Source of the DNA: Plantactinospora endophytica
Lineage (GTDB): Bacteria > Actinomycetota > Actinomycetes > Mycobacteriales > Micromonosporaceae
Assembly (NCBI RefSeq): GCF_016862915.1
Contig: NZ_BONW01000044.1
Coordinates: forward strand, 1 to 64,000
DNA length: 64,000 bases
Reading direction: 5' to 3'
Positions 17,899 to 26,026 of this stretch are shown here, piece after piece; the stretch's first letter is position 1; the number at the start of each line of letters is the position of its first letter. The translations under genes were made by a program, and so were the position numbers. Below the pieces are notes generated by a model that saw only the letters and a list, made by a program, of their open reading frames with translations, did not search any database and was not told the DNA's origin.

Positions 17899-18738
17899 CT
17901 ATTTGACCGCTCCGGCGGTCAGGCCGGCGACGAAGTAGCGCTGGAGGGCGAGGAAGCCGATCACCACCGGGATGCTGACCACCACCGAGGCGGCCATCGC
18001 CTGGTTCCAGTAGACGTTGTACTGCGTCGCGTAGCCCTGGAGCCCGACGGCGAGGGTACGGCTGTGCTCGTCGGTCATCACCGAGGCGAAGAGCACCTCG
18101 CCCCAGGCGGTCATGAAGGCGTACACGGTGACCGCGACGATGCCCGGCACCGCCGTCGGCAGAATGACCTGGAACAACGTGCGCAGCGGTCCGGCGCCGT
18201 CGACCTGGGCCGCCTCGTCGAGCCCGCGCGGGATCGAGTCGAAGTAGCCGACCAGCATCCAGATGGAGAACGGCAGCGAGAAGGTCAGGTAGGTGATGGT
18301 CAGCCCGAGCCGGCTGGCGTACAGCTCGATCCCGGTCGCGTTGCCCAGGTTGACGTAGATGAGGAAGAGCGGCAGCAGGAAGAGGATGCCGGGGAACATC
18401 TGCGTCGAGAGCACGGTGACCGAGAAGAGCTGCCGACCCCGGAACCGGTAGCGGCTGATCGCGAAGGCGGCGAAGATCGCGATCGCCACCGAGACCACCG
18501 CGGCGGAGCTGGCCACCAGCAGGCTGTTCACCAGATACCGGCCGAGCGGCACCGTCTGCCACATGTCCACGAACGGCTGGAAGGTGACCCGGCTGGGCAG
18601 CCAGGTGAAGGGGCCCTGCACGTCGCGCAGCGGCTTCAGCCCGGAGCTGAGCATCACGTACAGCGGGGCGACGACGAAGAGGGTCAGCAGGCTGAGCACG
18701 ATGCGGCGGGCCCAGCGTTCGCCGGTTGACTCACGCAT
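17899..18738 (-). CDS. Sugar ABC transporter permease, MalG type
   Basis: This is the second membrane subunit of the carbohydrate importer, with 279 residues and six helices. It starts at [21 protein letters not shown]. The coupling loop that contacts the ATPase has the family form [25 protein letters not shown]. The start overlaps the MalF-type gene stop by 8 bases. No ATPase gene is in the operon. Actinomycete sugar importers often share one MsiK-type ATPase coded elsewhere. Confidence 0.95.
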   Translation of the reverse strand: MRESTGERWARRIVLSLLTLFVVAPLYVMLSSGLKPLRDVQGPFTWLPSRVTFQPFVDMWQTVPLGRYLVNSLLVASSAAVVSVAIAIFAAFAISRYRFRGRQLFSVTVLSTQMFPGILFLLPLFLIYVNLGNATGIELYASRLGLTITYLTFSLPFSIWMLVGYFDSIPRGLDEAAQVDGAGPLRTLFQVILPTAVPGIVAVTVYAFMTAWGEVLFASVMTDEHSRTLAVGLQGYATQYNVYWNQAMAASVVVSIPVVIGFLALQRYFVAGLTAGAVK

Positions 18739-19720
18739 GCTCTCTCCTGCGGTTGGTGACGAGCAGGTAGACGGCGGTGACGACGAGCAGGAAGAGCAGC
18801 AGCGCCACCGACATCGCCGACCCGAGACCGAAGTTCCAGGTGACGAAGGAGCTCTGGTAGATGTGGATCGAGATCAGGTCGGCCTGCCTCGGCGCGGAGC
18901 CGCCGAACAGCACGTACGGGGTGTTGAAGTCGTTGAAGGTCCAGAGGAAGAGGACCAGCAGCAACACCTGGTTGACCGGCCGGAGCATCGGCAGGGTCAC
19001 GTCGCGCAGCCGCCGCCAGAAGTTCGCCCCGTCGATCGCCGACGCCTCGTAGAGTTCCGGCGGCACGTTCTGCAACCCGGCCATCAGGCAGAGGAAGGCG
19101 AACGGCCAGGACTTCCAGACCGAGACGATCAGCAGGGCGACGAAACTGTTCTCCCCGATCAGCCAGAACGGCGGGTTGGCGCCGTCGATCAGGCCGAGTT
19201 GGTCGAGGGCGTGGTTCACCAGGCCGGTGTCCCGCTGGAACATGAACGTCCAGGTGATCACGGCGGTGTAGACCGGCAGCGCGTACGGGGTCAGGAAGAG
19301 GGTACGCAGCAGCGCCCGGCCCTTGAACGGCCGTTGCAGGAAGACCGCGGCGGCCAGTCCGAGCATCCAGGAGAAGCCCACCGAGAGCGTGGTGTAGAGC
19401 GCGGTGACCCAGAACGAGTGCAGCAGGTCCTTGCCGGTGGCGGAGTCGAAGTCGAAGGTGACCCGGTAGTTCTCGAAGCCGGCGAAGGGCGCGGTGGACC
19501 AGTCCCGGATGTGGAACTGGGTCAGTTCGAGCAGGCTCATCCAGACCCCGACCAGCATCGGGACGACGTGGATGCCGAGTTCGAGCAGGGCGGCCGGGAC
19601 GAGCAGCAGGTACGGCAGGTACGACCGTCGTACGGTACGGCGCTTGCGCCGGCTCGGCGGGCCGTCCTGCGCTGGTCGCCCGGCGGGCCGTACGGGGCCG
19701 GGGGCGGTGGTGGTGGCCAT
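18731..19720 (-). CDS. Sugar ABC transporter permease, MalF type
   Basis: This is the first membrane subunit of the importer, 329 residues. A basic N-terminus (PPSRRKRRTVRRSYLPYLLL) leads into six helices. The coupling loop reads YEASAIDGANFWRRLRDVTLPML, the classic EAA motif. It lies 70 bases downstream of the binding-protein gene, after a strong hairpin, so it is probably expressed at a lower level than the binding protein. Confidence 0.95.
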   Translation of the reverse strand: MATTTAPGPVRPAGRPAQDGPPSRRKRRTVRRSYLPYLLLVPAALLELGIHVVPMLVGVWMSLLELTQFHIRDWSTAPFAGFENYRVTFDFDSATGKDLLHSFWVTALYTTLSVGFSWMLGLAAAVFLQRPFKGRALLRTLFLTPYALPVYTAVITWTFMFQRDTGLVNHALDQLGLIDGANPPFWLIGENSFVALLIVSVWKSWPFAFLCLMAGLQNVPPELYEASAIDGANFWRRLRDVTLPMLRPVNQVLLLVLFLWTFNDFNTPYVLFGGSAPRQADLISIHIYQSSFVTWNFGLGSAMSVALLLFLLVVTAVYLLVTNRRREHA

Positions 19721-19738
19721 CGGATCCTCTCAAGGTGG

Positions 19739-19771
19739 ACCGTGGAGGGGGCGGCGGTCCCCCTCCACGGT
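19739..19771 (-). terminator. Intercistronic hairpin between binding protein and permeases
   Basis: ACCGTGGAGGGGG (19739-19751) pairs perfectly over 13 bases with 19759-19771. It sits inside the operon and probably acts as a partial terminator or mRNA stabiliser. Either would raise the ratio of binding protein to membrane subunits, a familiar arrangement in such operons. Confidence 0.75.
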
Positions 19772-19790
19772 CAACCGTCGGCGTCGCGGC

Positions 19791-21092
19791 TCAGCTGCCC
19801 ATCTTCTGTTGCGCTACGCCGAGCTTCTCCTTCACCTGCGCCTCGGTGACGGGCTTGCCGCCCGCGGCGTCGGCGAAGAGCTCCTTCATGGCGGTACCGA
19901 CCAGGGTCTCGAACTGGCTCTCCTCGGGCACCTGCGGCAGCGGCGCGGCGGTGGTGCCGAGCACCTCGCCGAGGACCTTCTGCTCCGGCGCCTGGAACGC
20001 CGGGTCGGCGTTGGCCGTCTTGACCGACGGCAGCGAGCCGTAGGTCTTGTTGAGGATCACCTGCTCCGCGTCGCTGGTCATGAACTTCACGAACTCCAGC
20101 GAGCCGTCGAGGTTCTCGGTGTGCTTGAAGACCGCCATGTTGATGCCGGCGACCATGCTGTTGACCTTCTTGCCGCCCGGCGGGGTGGTGGCCGGGAACG
20201 GCACCGGGGCGATGCCCCACTCCTCGGGGCTCATCCCCTGGGCCTTGAAGTTCGACCCGGCGGCCTGCCAGAGCAGCATCGCCGCCTTGCGGTTGGCGAA
20301 GTCGGCGACCGACTGGTTCTGGGCGTACTCGGCGTTGCTGGGGTTGACGATCTTGTCAACCGCCATCAGGTCGATGTAGCGCTTCACGGCCGCGACGTTC
20401 TGCGGGGTGTCGAAGGTCGGCTTGCCGGCGGAGTCGAACCACTCGCCGCCCCACTGCTGGCCGAAGGTGAAGGCGTGGTGGGAGTTCTCCGACGGGTTCG
20501 CGCCCTCCACCGCCAGGCCCCACTGGCCGGACTTGGTGAGCTTCTTACCGGTCTCGACCAGTTCCTCCCAGGTGGTGGGCGGGGTGGTGACGCCGGCGTC
20601 GGTGAACATCTTCTTGTTGTAGTAGAGCGCGTACGCCAGGCTGTAGAGCGGCACGGCGGCCGGCGGCTTGCCGGGGGCACCGGCGGCGGCCAGCGCGGCC
20701 GGCACGAACCGGTCCTTGCCGCCCACCTTGGCCAGGGTCGCGTCGTCGAACGGGACCAGCGCGTTGGTGGCCTGCAACGACGCCGACCAGGTGTTGCCGA
20801 TGTTCACCACGTCCGGGCCCTTGCCCGAGGTGGCGGCGGCGAGCAGCCGGTTGAGCAGGTCCGACCAGGGGACCACCTCGACGTTGACCTTGATGCCGGT
20901 CTGCTGCTCGAACTTGTCCAGCTCGGGCTGGAGGGTCTGCTTGTCGAACTCGATGCTGGCGCCCTGGTTGCTGGCCCAGTAGGTGAGCGTCTTGGCGGCG
21001 CCCTCGGACGAGTCGCCGGAGTCGCCGCAGGCGGCGATGGAGGCGGTCGTCAGCAGGGCCGCGACAGCCATAACGAGGTGTCGTCTGGACAC
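19791..21092 (-). CDS. Sugar ABC transporter substrate-binding lipoprotein
   Basis: This is an extracytoplasmic solute-binding protein (family 1) of 433 residues. The signal peptide VSRRHLVMAVAALLTTASIAAC ends in an IAAC lipobox, so it is lipid-anchored outside the cell. The mature protein shows family features such as LTYWASNQGASIEFDKQTLQ near the start and EFVKFMTSDAEQVILNKTYG near the end. I chose GTG at 21092, with an AGAAGGG site upstream. An in-frame ATG further upstream would add an implausible leader. It is the first gene of the operon. Confidence 0.94.
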   Translation of the reverse strand: MSRRHLVMAVAALLTTASIAACGDSGDSSEGAAKTLTYWASNQGASIEFDKQTLQPELDKFEQQTGIKVNVEVVPWSDLLNRLLAAATSGKGPDVVNIGNTWSASLQATNALVPFDDATLAKVGGKDRFVPAALAAAGAPGKPPAAVPLYSLAYALYYNKKMFTDAGVTTPPTTWEELVETGKKLTKSGQWGLAVEGANPSENSHHAFTFGQQWGGEWFDSAGKPTFDTPQNVAAVKRYIDLMAVDKIVNPSNAEYAQNQSVADFANRKAAMLLWQAAGSNFKAQGMSPEEWGIAPVPFPATTPPGGKKVNSMVAGINMAVFKHTENLDGSLEFVKFMTSDAEQVILNKTYGSLPSVKTANADPAFQAPEQKVLGEVLGTTAAPLPQVPEESQFETLVGTAMKELFADAAGGKPVTEAQVKEKLGVAQQKMGS

Positions 21093-21250
21093 GACTTGCC
21101 CTTCTGCGTCGGCCGGCGGCCTCGCCGACCCGTCGGCGCTGACGCCGGAGCGGGGCTGGTGGGGCGGCCGGGGGTGGTGGAGCGGTACGGGCACGATCAC
21201 CGTCGGCGGAGGGATGGAGCTGGCGCCACCGAAGGGGGTTCCATCAAGGC

Positions 21251-21294
21251 TTAATTTACGCGGTTATTAAAGTGTCTAGTAGCTCCGACGTCAA
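21251..21294 (-). promoter_or_regulatory. Sugar operon promoter overlapped by a probable ROK operator
   Basis: On the minus strand, TTGACG (21289-21294) and TTTAAT (21266-21271) are spaced by 17 bases. The AT-rich inverted repeat TTAAT-N10-ATTAA (21251-21270) spans the -10 and the expected start. It stands out sharply in this GC-rich DNA. A related site precedes the secreted protein gene (22781-22800). The adjacent divergent ROK repressor is the likely binder. Confidence 0.65.
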
Positions 21295-21345
21295 GGAGGA
21301 GCCGTACAGTGACACCCGGCGAACCCGGGTTTATCGAGGTGGTGG

Positions 21346-22548
21346 GTGGACCTGGAACGGACGACGAACCGGATCGTGCGACAGCGCAACCGGTCCGCCC
21401 TGCTGTCGAAGCTGTTCCTCGAGGGGCCGCTGACCCGGCAGGATCTCGCCCGCTACACCGGGCTGAGCCAACCCGCCGTCAGCAACGTGGTCGGCGACCT
21501 GATCGGGGCCGGCCTGGTGGTCGAGGCCGGTGCCGTGGAGTCCGACGGCGGCCGGCCCAGCATGATGCTCCGGGTGGCACCCCGCTACGCCCTGGTCGCC
21601 GGGGTCGACGTCGGCGAGACCCGGATCCGGGTCGAGCTGTTCGACCTGGCGATGACCATGCTGGCCAGCGCGGACTACCCGCTCGACGCGGCCGGGCCGG
21701 CACCGGCCGCCGTGGTCCGGCACATCCTGGCCGGGCTGGACGCCGTCACCGAGCAGGCCGGGGTACCCCGGTCGGACATCCTCGGCATCGGCATCGGCGT
21801 CTCCGGGGTGGTGGTGCAGGGCGGCGAGGCGATCGTGCACGCCCAGACCCTCGGCTGGCACGGCGTACCACTGGAACGGCTGATCCGGGCCGAGGTCGAC
21901 CTGCCGGTGCACATCGACAACGGCGCGAAAACCCTCGGCCAGGCCGAGATGTGGTTCGGCGCTGGACGGGGCAGCCGGCACGCCGTCTTCGCGCTGGTCG
22001 GCTCCGGTGTCGGCGCGGCGGTGGTGACCAACGGGGTGATGTACCGGGGCGTCTCCAGCAGTGCCGGCGAGTGGGGGCACACCACCCTGGTCTACGACGG
22101 CCGCGCCTGCCGGTGCGGTGCCCGGGGCTGCCTGGAGGCGTACGTCGGCGCCGAGGGGATCATCGACCGGTACCGGGAGGCCCGGCGCGGTCACGACGTA
22201 CCCGGTGCCGACGAGGAGTCCCAGATCGGCGCCCTGATCGAGGCGGCGGACCGGTCCGAGACCGCGCGTCGGGTGCTGGAGGAGACGGCCGGCTACCTGG
22301 GCGCTGGCGTGGCGAACCTGATCAACCTGTTCAACCCCGAGCGGGTGGTGCTGGGCGGCTGGGCCGGAGTGGCGCTCGGCGCCCACCTGCTGCCGGCGAT
22401 CCGGGCGGCGGCGGCCGGGCAGGCGCTGCACCAGCCGTACGAGCAGGCCGCGATCGAGCTGGGCCAGCTCGGCGTCGACGCGGTGGCGCTGGGCGCCGCC
22501 ACCCTGCCGGTGGCCCGGCTGCTCGCCGCCGGTGGCACCCGCAACTGA
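21346..22548 (+). CDS. ROK family transcriptional repressor
   Basis: This is a sugar-responsive repressor of the XylR/NagC type, 400 residues. An N-terminal winged helix (LTRQDLARYTGLSQPAVSNV, about 25-60) is followed by the ROK sugar-kinase-like fold with GVDVGETRIRVELFD. The zinc motif CRCGARGCLEAYV is also present. The GTG at 21346 follows GAGG (21336-21339). It is divergent from the sugar operon and probably controls it. The 3' end, including the stop codon, has been duplicated twice downstream in a 65-bp tandem repeat, so the present C-terminus (LLAAGGTRN) may have been copied recently. Confidence 0.92.
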   Translation: MDLERTTNRIVRQRNRSALLSKLFLEGPLTRQDLARYTGLSQPAVSNVVGDLIGAGLVVEAGAVESDGGRPSMMLRVAPRYALVAGVDVGETRIRVELFDLAMTMLASADYPLDAAGPAPAAVVRHILAGLDAVTEQAGVPRSDILGIGIGVSGVVVQGGEAIVHAQTLGWHGVPLERLIRAEVDLPVHIDNGAKTLGQAEMWFGAGRGSRHAVFALVGSGVGAAVVTNGVMYRGVSSSAGEWGHTTLVYDGRACRCGARGCLEAYVGAEGIIDRYREARRGHDVPGADEESQIGALIEAADRSETARRVLEETAGYLGAGVANLINLFNPERVVLGGWAGVALGAHLLPAIRAAAAGQALHQPYEQAAIELGQLGVDAVALGAATLPVARLLAAGGTRN

Positions 22549-22705
22549 CCCGGCCAGCCGTCTACGCCCGCCCGGCGGCCCGGCCGCTCGCCGCCGGCGA
22601 CACCCGCAACTGACCCGCCCCGCCGTCCGTGCCTGTCGGGTGGCCCGACTGCTGGCCGCCGCTGGCGCCCGCAACTGACCCGTCCGGCCGTCCGTGCCCG
22701 TCCGG
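22511..22705 (+). repeat. 65-bp tandem repeat made of the ROK gene 3' end
   Basis: Three units begin at 22511, 22576 and 22641, each with CGCAACTGACCC at the same offset (22540, 22605, 22670). A partial fourth follows. The first unit codes the last residues and stop of the ROK gene. The later units are diverged copies lying in non-coding DNA. The period is exactly 65 bases. Confidence 0.88.
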
Positions 22706-22780
22706 CGGCTGGTCTGGCGGCCCGGCCGGCGCCGCCGACCCCCGTCGATATCGCGGCTTCCGTGCGTTCCGGCATTCGGG

Positions 22781-22814
22781 ATAAATTACGTCGTAATAAA
22801 TTGATGTCTTGACG
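22781..22814 (+). promoter_or_regulatory. AT-rich operator and -35 element upstream of the secreted protein gene
   Basis: ATTACG-T-CGTAAT (22785-22797) is a perfect inverted repeat inside ATAAATTACGTCGTAATAAA. It agrees at 11 of 15 positions with the site at the sugar operon (TTACGCGGTTATTAA). A TTGACG -35 (22809-22814) follows. The matching -10 is weak (CAACAC region at about 22832). Common control with the sugar operon is inferred from this similarity. Confidence 0.5.
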
Positions 22815-22849
22815 CGGCCGGAACGTGGGCGCAACACTCGTGATCCTCC

Positions 22850-22861
22850 GAGAGCGCTCTC
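22850..22861 (+). promoter_or_regulatory. LacI-type palindromic operator
   Basis: GAGAGCGCTCTC is a perfect 12-bp palindrome with the central CG of LacI-family operators such as the CebR site. It lies just downstream of the promoter of the secreted protein gene. No LacI-family gene is in the window, so the regulator would be coded elsewhere. The remaining bases up to 23080 show no gene. Confidence 0.5.
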
Positions 22862-23080
22862 TAACGTCCACAGCCGACCGGTCGACGCCGCCCGCCGTCG
22901 GTCGTTCTCGCAGGTCGGCGCCGACATCCGACCCCCGACACCCCACCACGAGCACCGACGAGCACCGCAGGCCGCCGCAGCATCCCCGCGGCCGGCCCAT
23001 CCACACCGCCACTGGCCCGTCCACTCCCGACCCTGGAGGGGTGGACGGCGCCAGACACCTCCGCACGGACAGGCAGGGTC

Positions 23081-25312
23081 ATGATTTTTCATCGTTTTCC
23101 TCCCCGGGCACATCCCGGCGGCCGACCTCGGACCCGGCGGCTCGCCGGCGTACTCGCGGCGACGCTGGTGTTGGTGCTGACCCCGTTCGCCGGCCCCACC
23201 CCGGCGGCGAGCGCCGCACCCACGCTGATCTCGCAGGGCAAGCCGGCCACCGCCTCCTCCACCGAGGGCGGGGCGTTCGGCGCCTCGTCCGCGGTCGACG
23301 GGAACACCGGCACCCGCTGGTCCAGCGCGTTCAGCGATCCACAGTGGCTCCAGGTCGACCTCGGCGCGAGCGCCACGATCAGCCAGGTCGTGCTGCGCTG
23401 GGAGGCCGCGTACGGGCGGGCGTTCCAGATCCAGCTCTCGGAGAACGGCAGTAGCTGGACCAACGCCTACAGCACGACCACCGGCACCGGCGGTACCCAG
23501 ACGCTGAGCGTCTCCGGCACCGGCCGGTACGTCCGGATGAACGGCACCGCCCGGGGCACCGGCTACGGCTACTCGCTCTGGGAGTTCGAGGTCATCGGCG
23601 AGTTCGGCGGTAGCAACCCCGGCGACCCGGTCGAGCCGACCGACCCGCGCAACCCGAACTTCGGGCCGAACACCTTCGTCTTCGACCCGTCCACCCCGAC
23701 CTCCACCATCCAGGGCCGGCTGAACTCGCTCTTCACCCAGCAGGAGACCGCCCAGTTCGCGCCCCGGCGGTACGCGGTGCTGTTCAAGCCCGGCACCTAC
23801 ACCGCCGACGTCAACCTCGGCTTCTTCACCCAGGTCGCCGGGCTCGGCATGTCACCGAACGACGTCAACCTGAACGGGCACGTCCGGGTGGAGGCGTTCT
23901 GGATGGGCGGCAACGCCACCCAGAACTTCTGGCGGGCCGCCGAGAACCTCTCGGTGACCCTGCCGGCCGGCACCATCGTGGAACGCTGGGCGGTCTCCCA
24001 GGCCGCGCCGTACCGGCGGATGCACCTGCGCGGCGCCGGCAACCAGATCCAGTTGTGGAACGGCGGCGACGGCTGGTCCAGCGGCGGCCTGATGGCCGAC
24101 ACCAAGATCGACGGCATGGTGGTCTCCGGCTCGCAGCAGCAGTGGTTCTCCCGGAACAGCGAGTTCGGTAGCTGGACCGGCTCGGTCTGGAACATGGTCT
24201 TCACCGGAGTCACCGGGGCACCGGCCCCGAACTTCCCGAACCCGTCGCACACCGTGGTCGGCCAGACCCCGGTGGTCCGGGAGAAGCCGTTCCTCTACAT
24301 CGACGGCACCGGCGAGTACCGGGTCTTCGTACCGGCGCTGCGCACCAACAGCCAGGGCACGAGCTGGTACAACAAGACCCCGGCCGGCTCGTCGATCTCG
24401 CTGAGCCAGTTCTTCGTGGTCCGGCCCGGCACCACCGCGGCCACCATCAACGCCGCCCTGGCCCAGGGCAAGAACCTGCTCTTCACGCCTGGTCTCTACA
24501 AGACCACCGAGACGATCCGGGTGACCCGACCGGACACCGTGGTACTCGGCCTCGGCCTGGCCACCATCGAGCCGCAGAACGGCATTCCCGCGATGACCGT
24601 GGCCGACGTCGACGGGGTGAAGGTCGCCGGCATCATGTTCGAGGCCGGCGCCACCAACTCGTCGGTGCTGATGGAGGTCGGCCCGGCCGGCTCCTCGGCC
24701 AGCCACGCCGCCAACCCGACCTCGCTGCACGACGTCTTCTTCCGGATCGGCGGCGCGGTACCCGGCAAGGCCACCACCAGCCTGCGGATCAACTCGCACA
24801 ACGTGATCGGCGACCACATGTGGCTGTGGCGGGCCGACCACGGTGACCCGGGCACCTACGGCTGGAACATCAACACCGCCGACACGGGGCTGGTGGTGAA
24901 CGGCAACAACGTCACCATGTACGGCCTCTTCGTCGAGCACTACCAGAAGACCGAGGTGATCTGGAACGGGCAGGGCGGACGGACGTACTTCTTCCAGAAC
25001 GAGAAGCCGTACGACCCACCGAACCAGGCGGCCTTCATGAACGGGTCGACCCGGGGCTATCCGGCGTACAAGGTGGCGGACTCGGTGACCAGCCACCAGG
25101 CGTGGGGGTTGGGCAGCTACTGCTACTTCAACGTCAACCCTGGCGTGGTCAACGAACGCTCGTTCGAGGTGCCGGTCAACTCCGGAGTCCAGTTCCGCAA
25201 CATGGTGACGGTCTCGCTCGGCGGGGTCGGCACGATCAACCGGATCATCAACAACAGCGGTGGCACCGCCAACACCGCCAACCAGGTGCAGTACCTGACC
25301 AACTTCCCGTAG
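23081..25312 (+). CDS. Secreted F5/8-type-C (CBM32-like) plus beta-helix protein, probable carbohydrate-active enzyme
   Basis: This 743-residue exported protein has a Sec/Tat-like signal (RPRTRRLAGVLAATLVLVL, cleavage near ASA/AP). Residues about 48-175 form a discoidin-like carbohydrate-binding domain (GKPATASSTEGGAFGASSAV and on to WLQVDLGASATISQVVLRWE). A Pro-rich linker (GDPVEPTDPRNPN) leads to a about 540-residue domain with the repetitive strands of a right-handed beta-helix (TVADVDGVKVAGIMFEAGAT, VIGDHMWLWRADHGD). Proteins of this kind are sometimes labelled adenylyl cyclase, which the sequence does not support. Its position beside a beta-glucosidase importer and its shared operator suggest polysaccharide attack outside the cell. 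The exact activity is unknown. Confidence 0.7.
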   Translation: MIFHRFPPRAHPGGRPRTRRLAGVLAATLVLVLTPFAGPTPAASAAPTLISQGKPATASSTEGGAFGASSAVDGNTGTRWSSAFSDPQWLQVDLGASATISQVVLRWEAAYGRAFQIQLSENGSSWTNAYSTTTGTGGTQTLSVSGTGRYVRMNGTARGTGYGYSLWEFEVIGEFGGSNPGDPVEPTDPRNPNFGPNTFVFDPSTPTSTIQGRLNSLFTQQETAQFAPRRYAVLFKPGTYTADVNLGFFTQVAGLGMSPNDVNLNGHVRVEAFWMGGNATQNFWRAAENLSVTLPAGTIVERWAVSQAAPYRRMHLRGAGNQIQLWNGGDGWSSGGLMADTKIDGMVVSGSQQQWFSRNSEFGSWTGSVWNMVFTGVTGAPAPNFPNPSHTVVGQTPVVREKPFLYIDGTGEYRVFVPALRTNSQGTSWYNKTPAGSSISLSQFFVVRPGTTAATINAALAQGKNLLFTPGLYKTTETIRVTRPDTVVLGLGLATIEPQNGIPAMTVADVDGVKVAGIMFEAGATNSSVLMEVGPAGSSASHAANPTSLHDVFFRIGGAVPGKATTSLRINSHNVIGDHMWLWRADHGDPGTYGWNINTADTGLVVNGNNVTMYGLFVEHYQKTEVIWNGQGGRTYFFQNEKPYDPPNQAAFMNGSTRGYPAYKVADSVTSHQAWGLGSYCYFNVNPGVVNERSFEVPVNSGVQFRNMVTVSLGGVGTINRIINNSGGTANTANQVQYLTNFP

Positions 25313-25411
25313 GCCGGCCTCCCACACCCGGCCGGTAGCCCGGGCCCGCGTCGTGACCACCACCACGGCGCGGGCTCGGGCCGCCCCGACTCCGGCGCCG
25401 CCACGACCGCA

Positions 25412-25530
25412 CGCCCGGTGCGGTCAGGCCGGCGCGGTCAGGCCCGGCGCGGTCAGGCCCGGTGTGCTCAGGCCCGGTGTCGTCAGGCCCGGTGTCGTCA
25501 GGCCCGGTGCCGTCAGGCCCGGTGTGCTCA
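25412..25530 (-). repeat. 15-bp minisatellite at the mpg 3' end, eight units
   Basis: Eight units of the theme GGCCCGGTGTCGTCA run from 25412 to 25530 with small changes. One unit is a base short. The last unit ends with the complement of the mpg stop codon (25528-25530), so each unit repeats the stop in phase. It looks like slippage growth of the gene's end. Confidence 0.9.
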
Positions 25531-25906
25531 GGCCCGCCGGGGCACGTGCCGGCGGTAGGCGCTCACCGTCGGGTCGGCGTCGATCCAGAACCGCCACGGC
25601 AGGTCGTGCGCGCCGGTGACCCCGACCCGTGGACCGGCCGCGATCGTTTCCGGCGGCAGCGGTGCGGCCGGCGGGCGCAGCCGGACCGGTCCGTCACCGA
25701 GCAGGTAACGACCGTAGACGGCCCGGTCCAGGCCGAGCGCCGCGCAGAGCCGGGCGGGTCCGCGCGCCAGATCCACATCCCGGCGTACGGCGGTGCGCCG
25801 GCTCCGCGAGATCTCCACCCCGTCGACCACCTCACCGGCCCGGAGCAGCACCGCCGACGCCTCGCCGTCCGGCCCGGTGACCACGTTCACGCACCAGTGC
25901 ATGCCG
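25528..25906 (-). pseudogene. mpg: 3' half of host 3-methyladenine DNA glycosylase, split by the element
   Basis: This codes the C-terminal about 124 residues of an AAG/MPG-family glycosylase: MHWCVNVVTGPDGEASAVLL, then RAGEVVDG, LARGPARLC and GVTGAHDLPWRFWIDADPTV. The 5' half is at 38696-38930, 12.8 kb away. Joining the two at the shared TGCCG restores codons for ...FTYGMHWCVN..., exactly the family sequence, so the split is caused by insertion and not decay. Excision would restore the gene. The internal ATG has no good ribosome site, and this half lacks the catalytic Glu, so it is not expected to work alone. Confidence 0.93.
25902..25906. other. Left attachment site of the integrative element (core TGCCG)
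   Basis: The host sequence CCAGTGCA-TGCCG meets element sequence CAAGCCTGG here. The same TGCCG occurs at the right boundary (38696-38700). The reconstructed empty host site reads CCAGTGCATGCCGTAGGTG and keeps the mpg frame. A short identity core like this is typical of large serine recombinases. Confidence 0.8.
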
Positions 25907-26026
25907 CAAGCCTGGCACTAAGCACGTACTTGCCGGCGGGTCTGTCCTCCAAGTTGCAAACGGCCGGGGCGGGTGCGCCAACACCCGATCTCCCCGGCCT
26001 TGGCCGACGCAGGAGGTCGACCCGCC

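Noticed and set aside
23081-25312. Adenylyl cyclase function for the secreted protein
   Set aside because: The sequence has a signal peptide, a discoidin-like domain and beta-helix strands, and no cyclase motif.
25412-25530. CRISPR array
   Set aside because: The units are 15 bases with no spacers and no cas genes. It is a minisatellite at the mpg end.
25973-26026. Earlier start for the element HTH protein
   Set aside because: No ribosome site and a Pro/Ala leader. AGGAGG points to the TTG at 26027.
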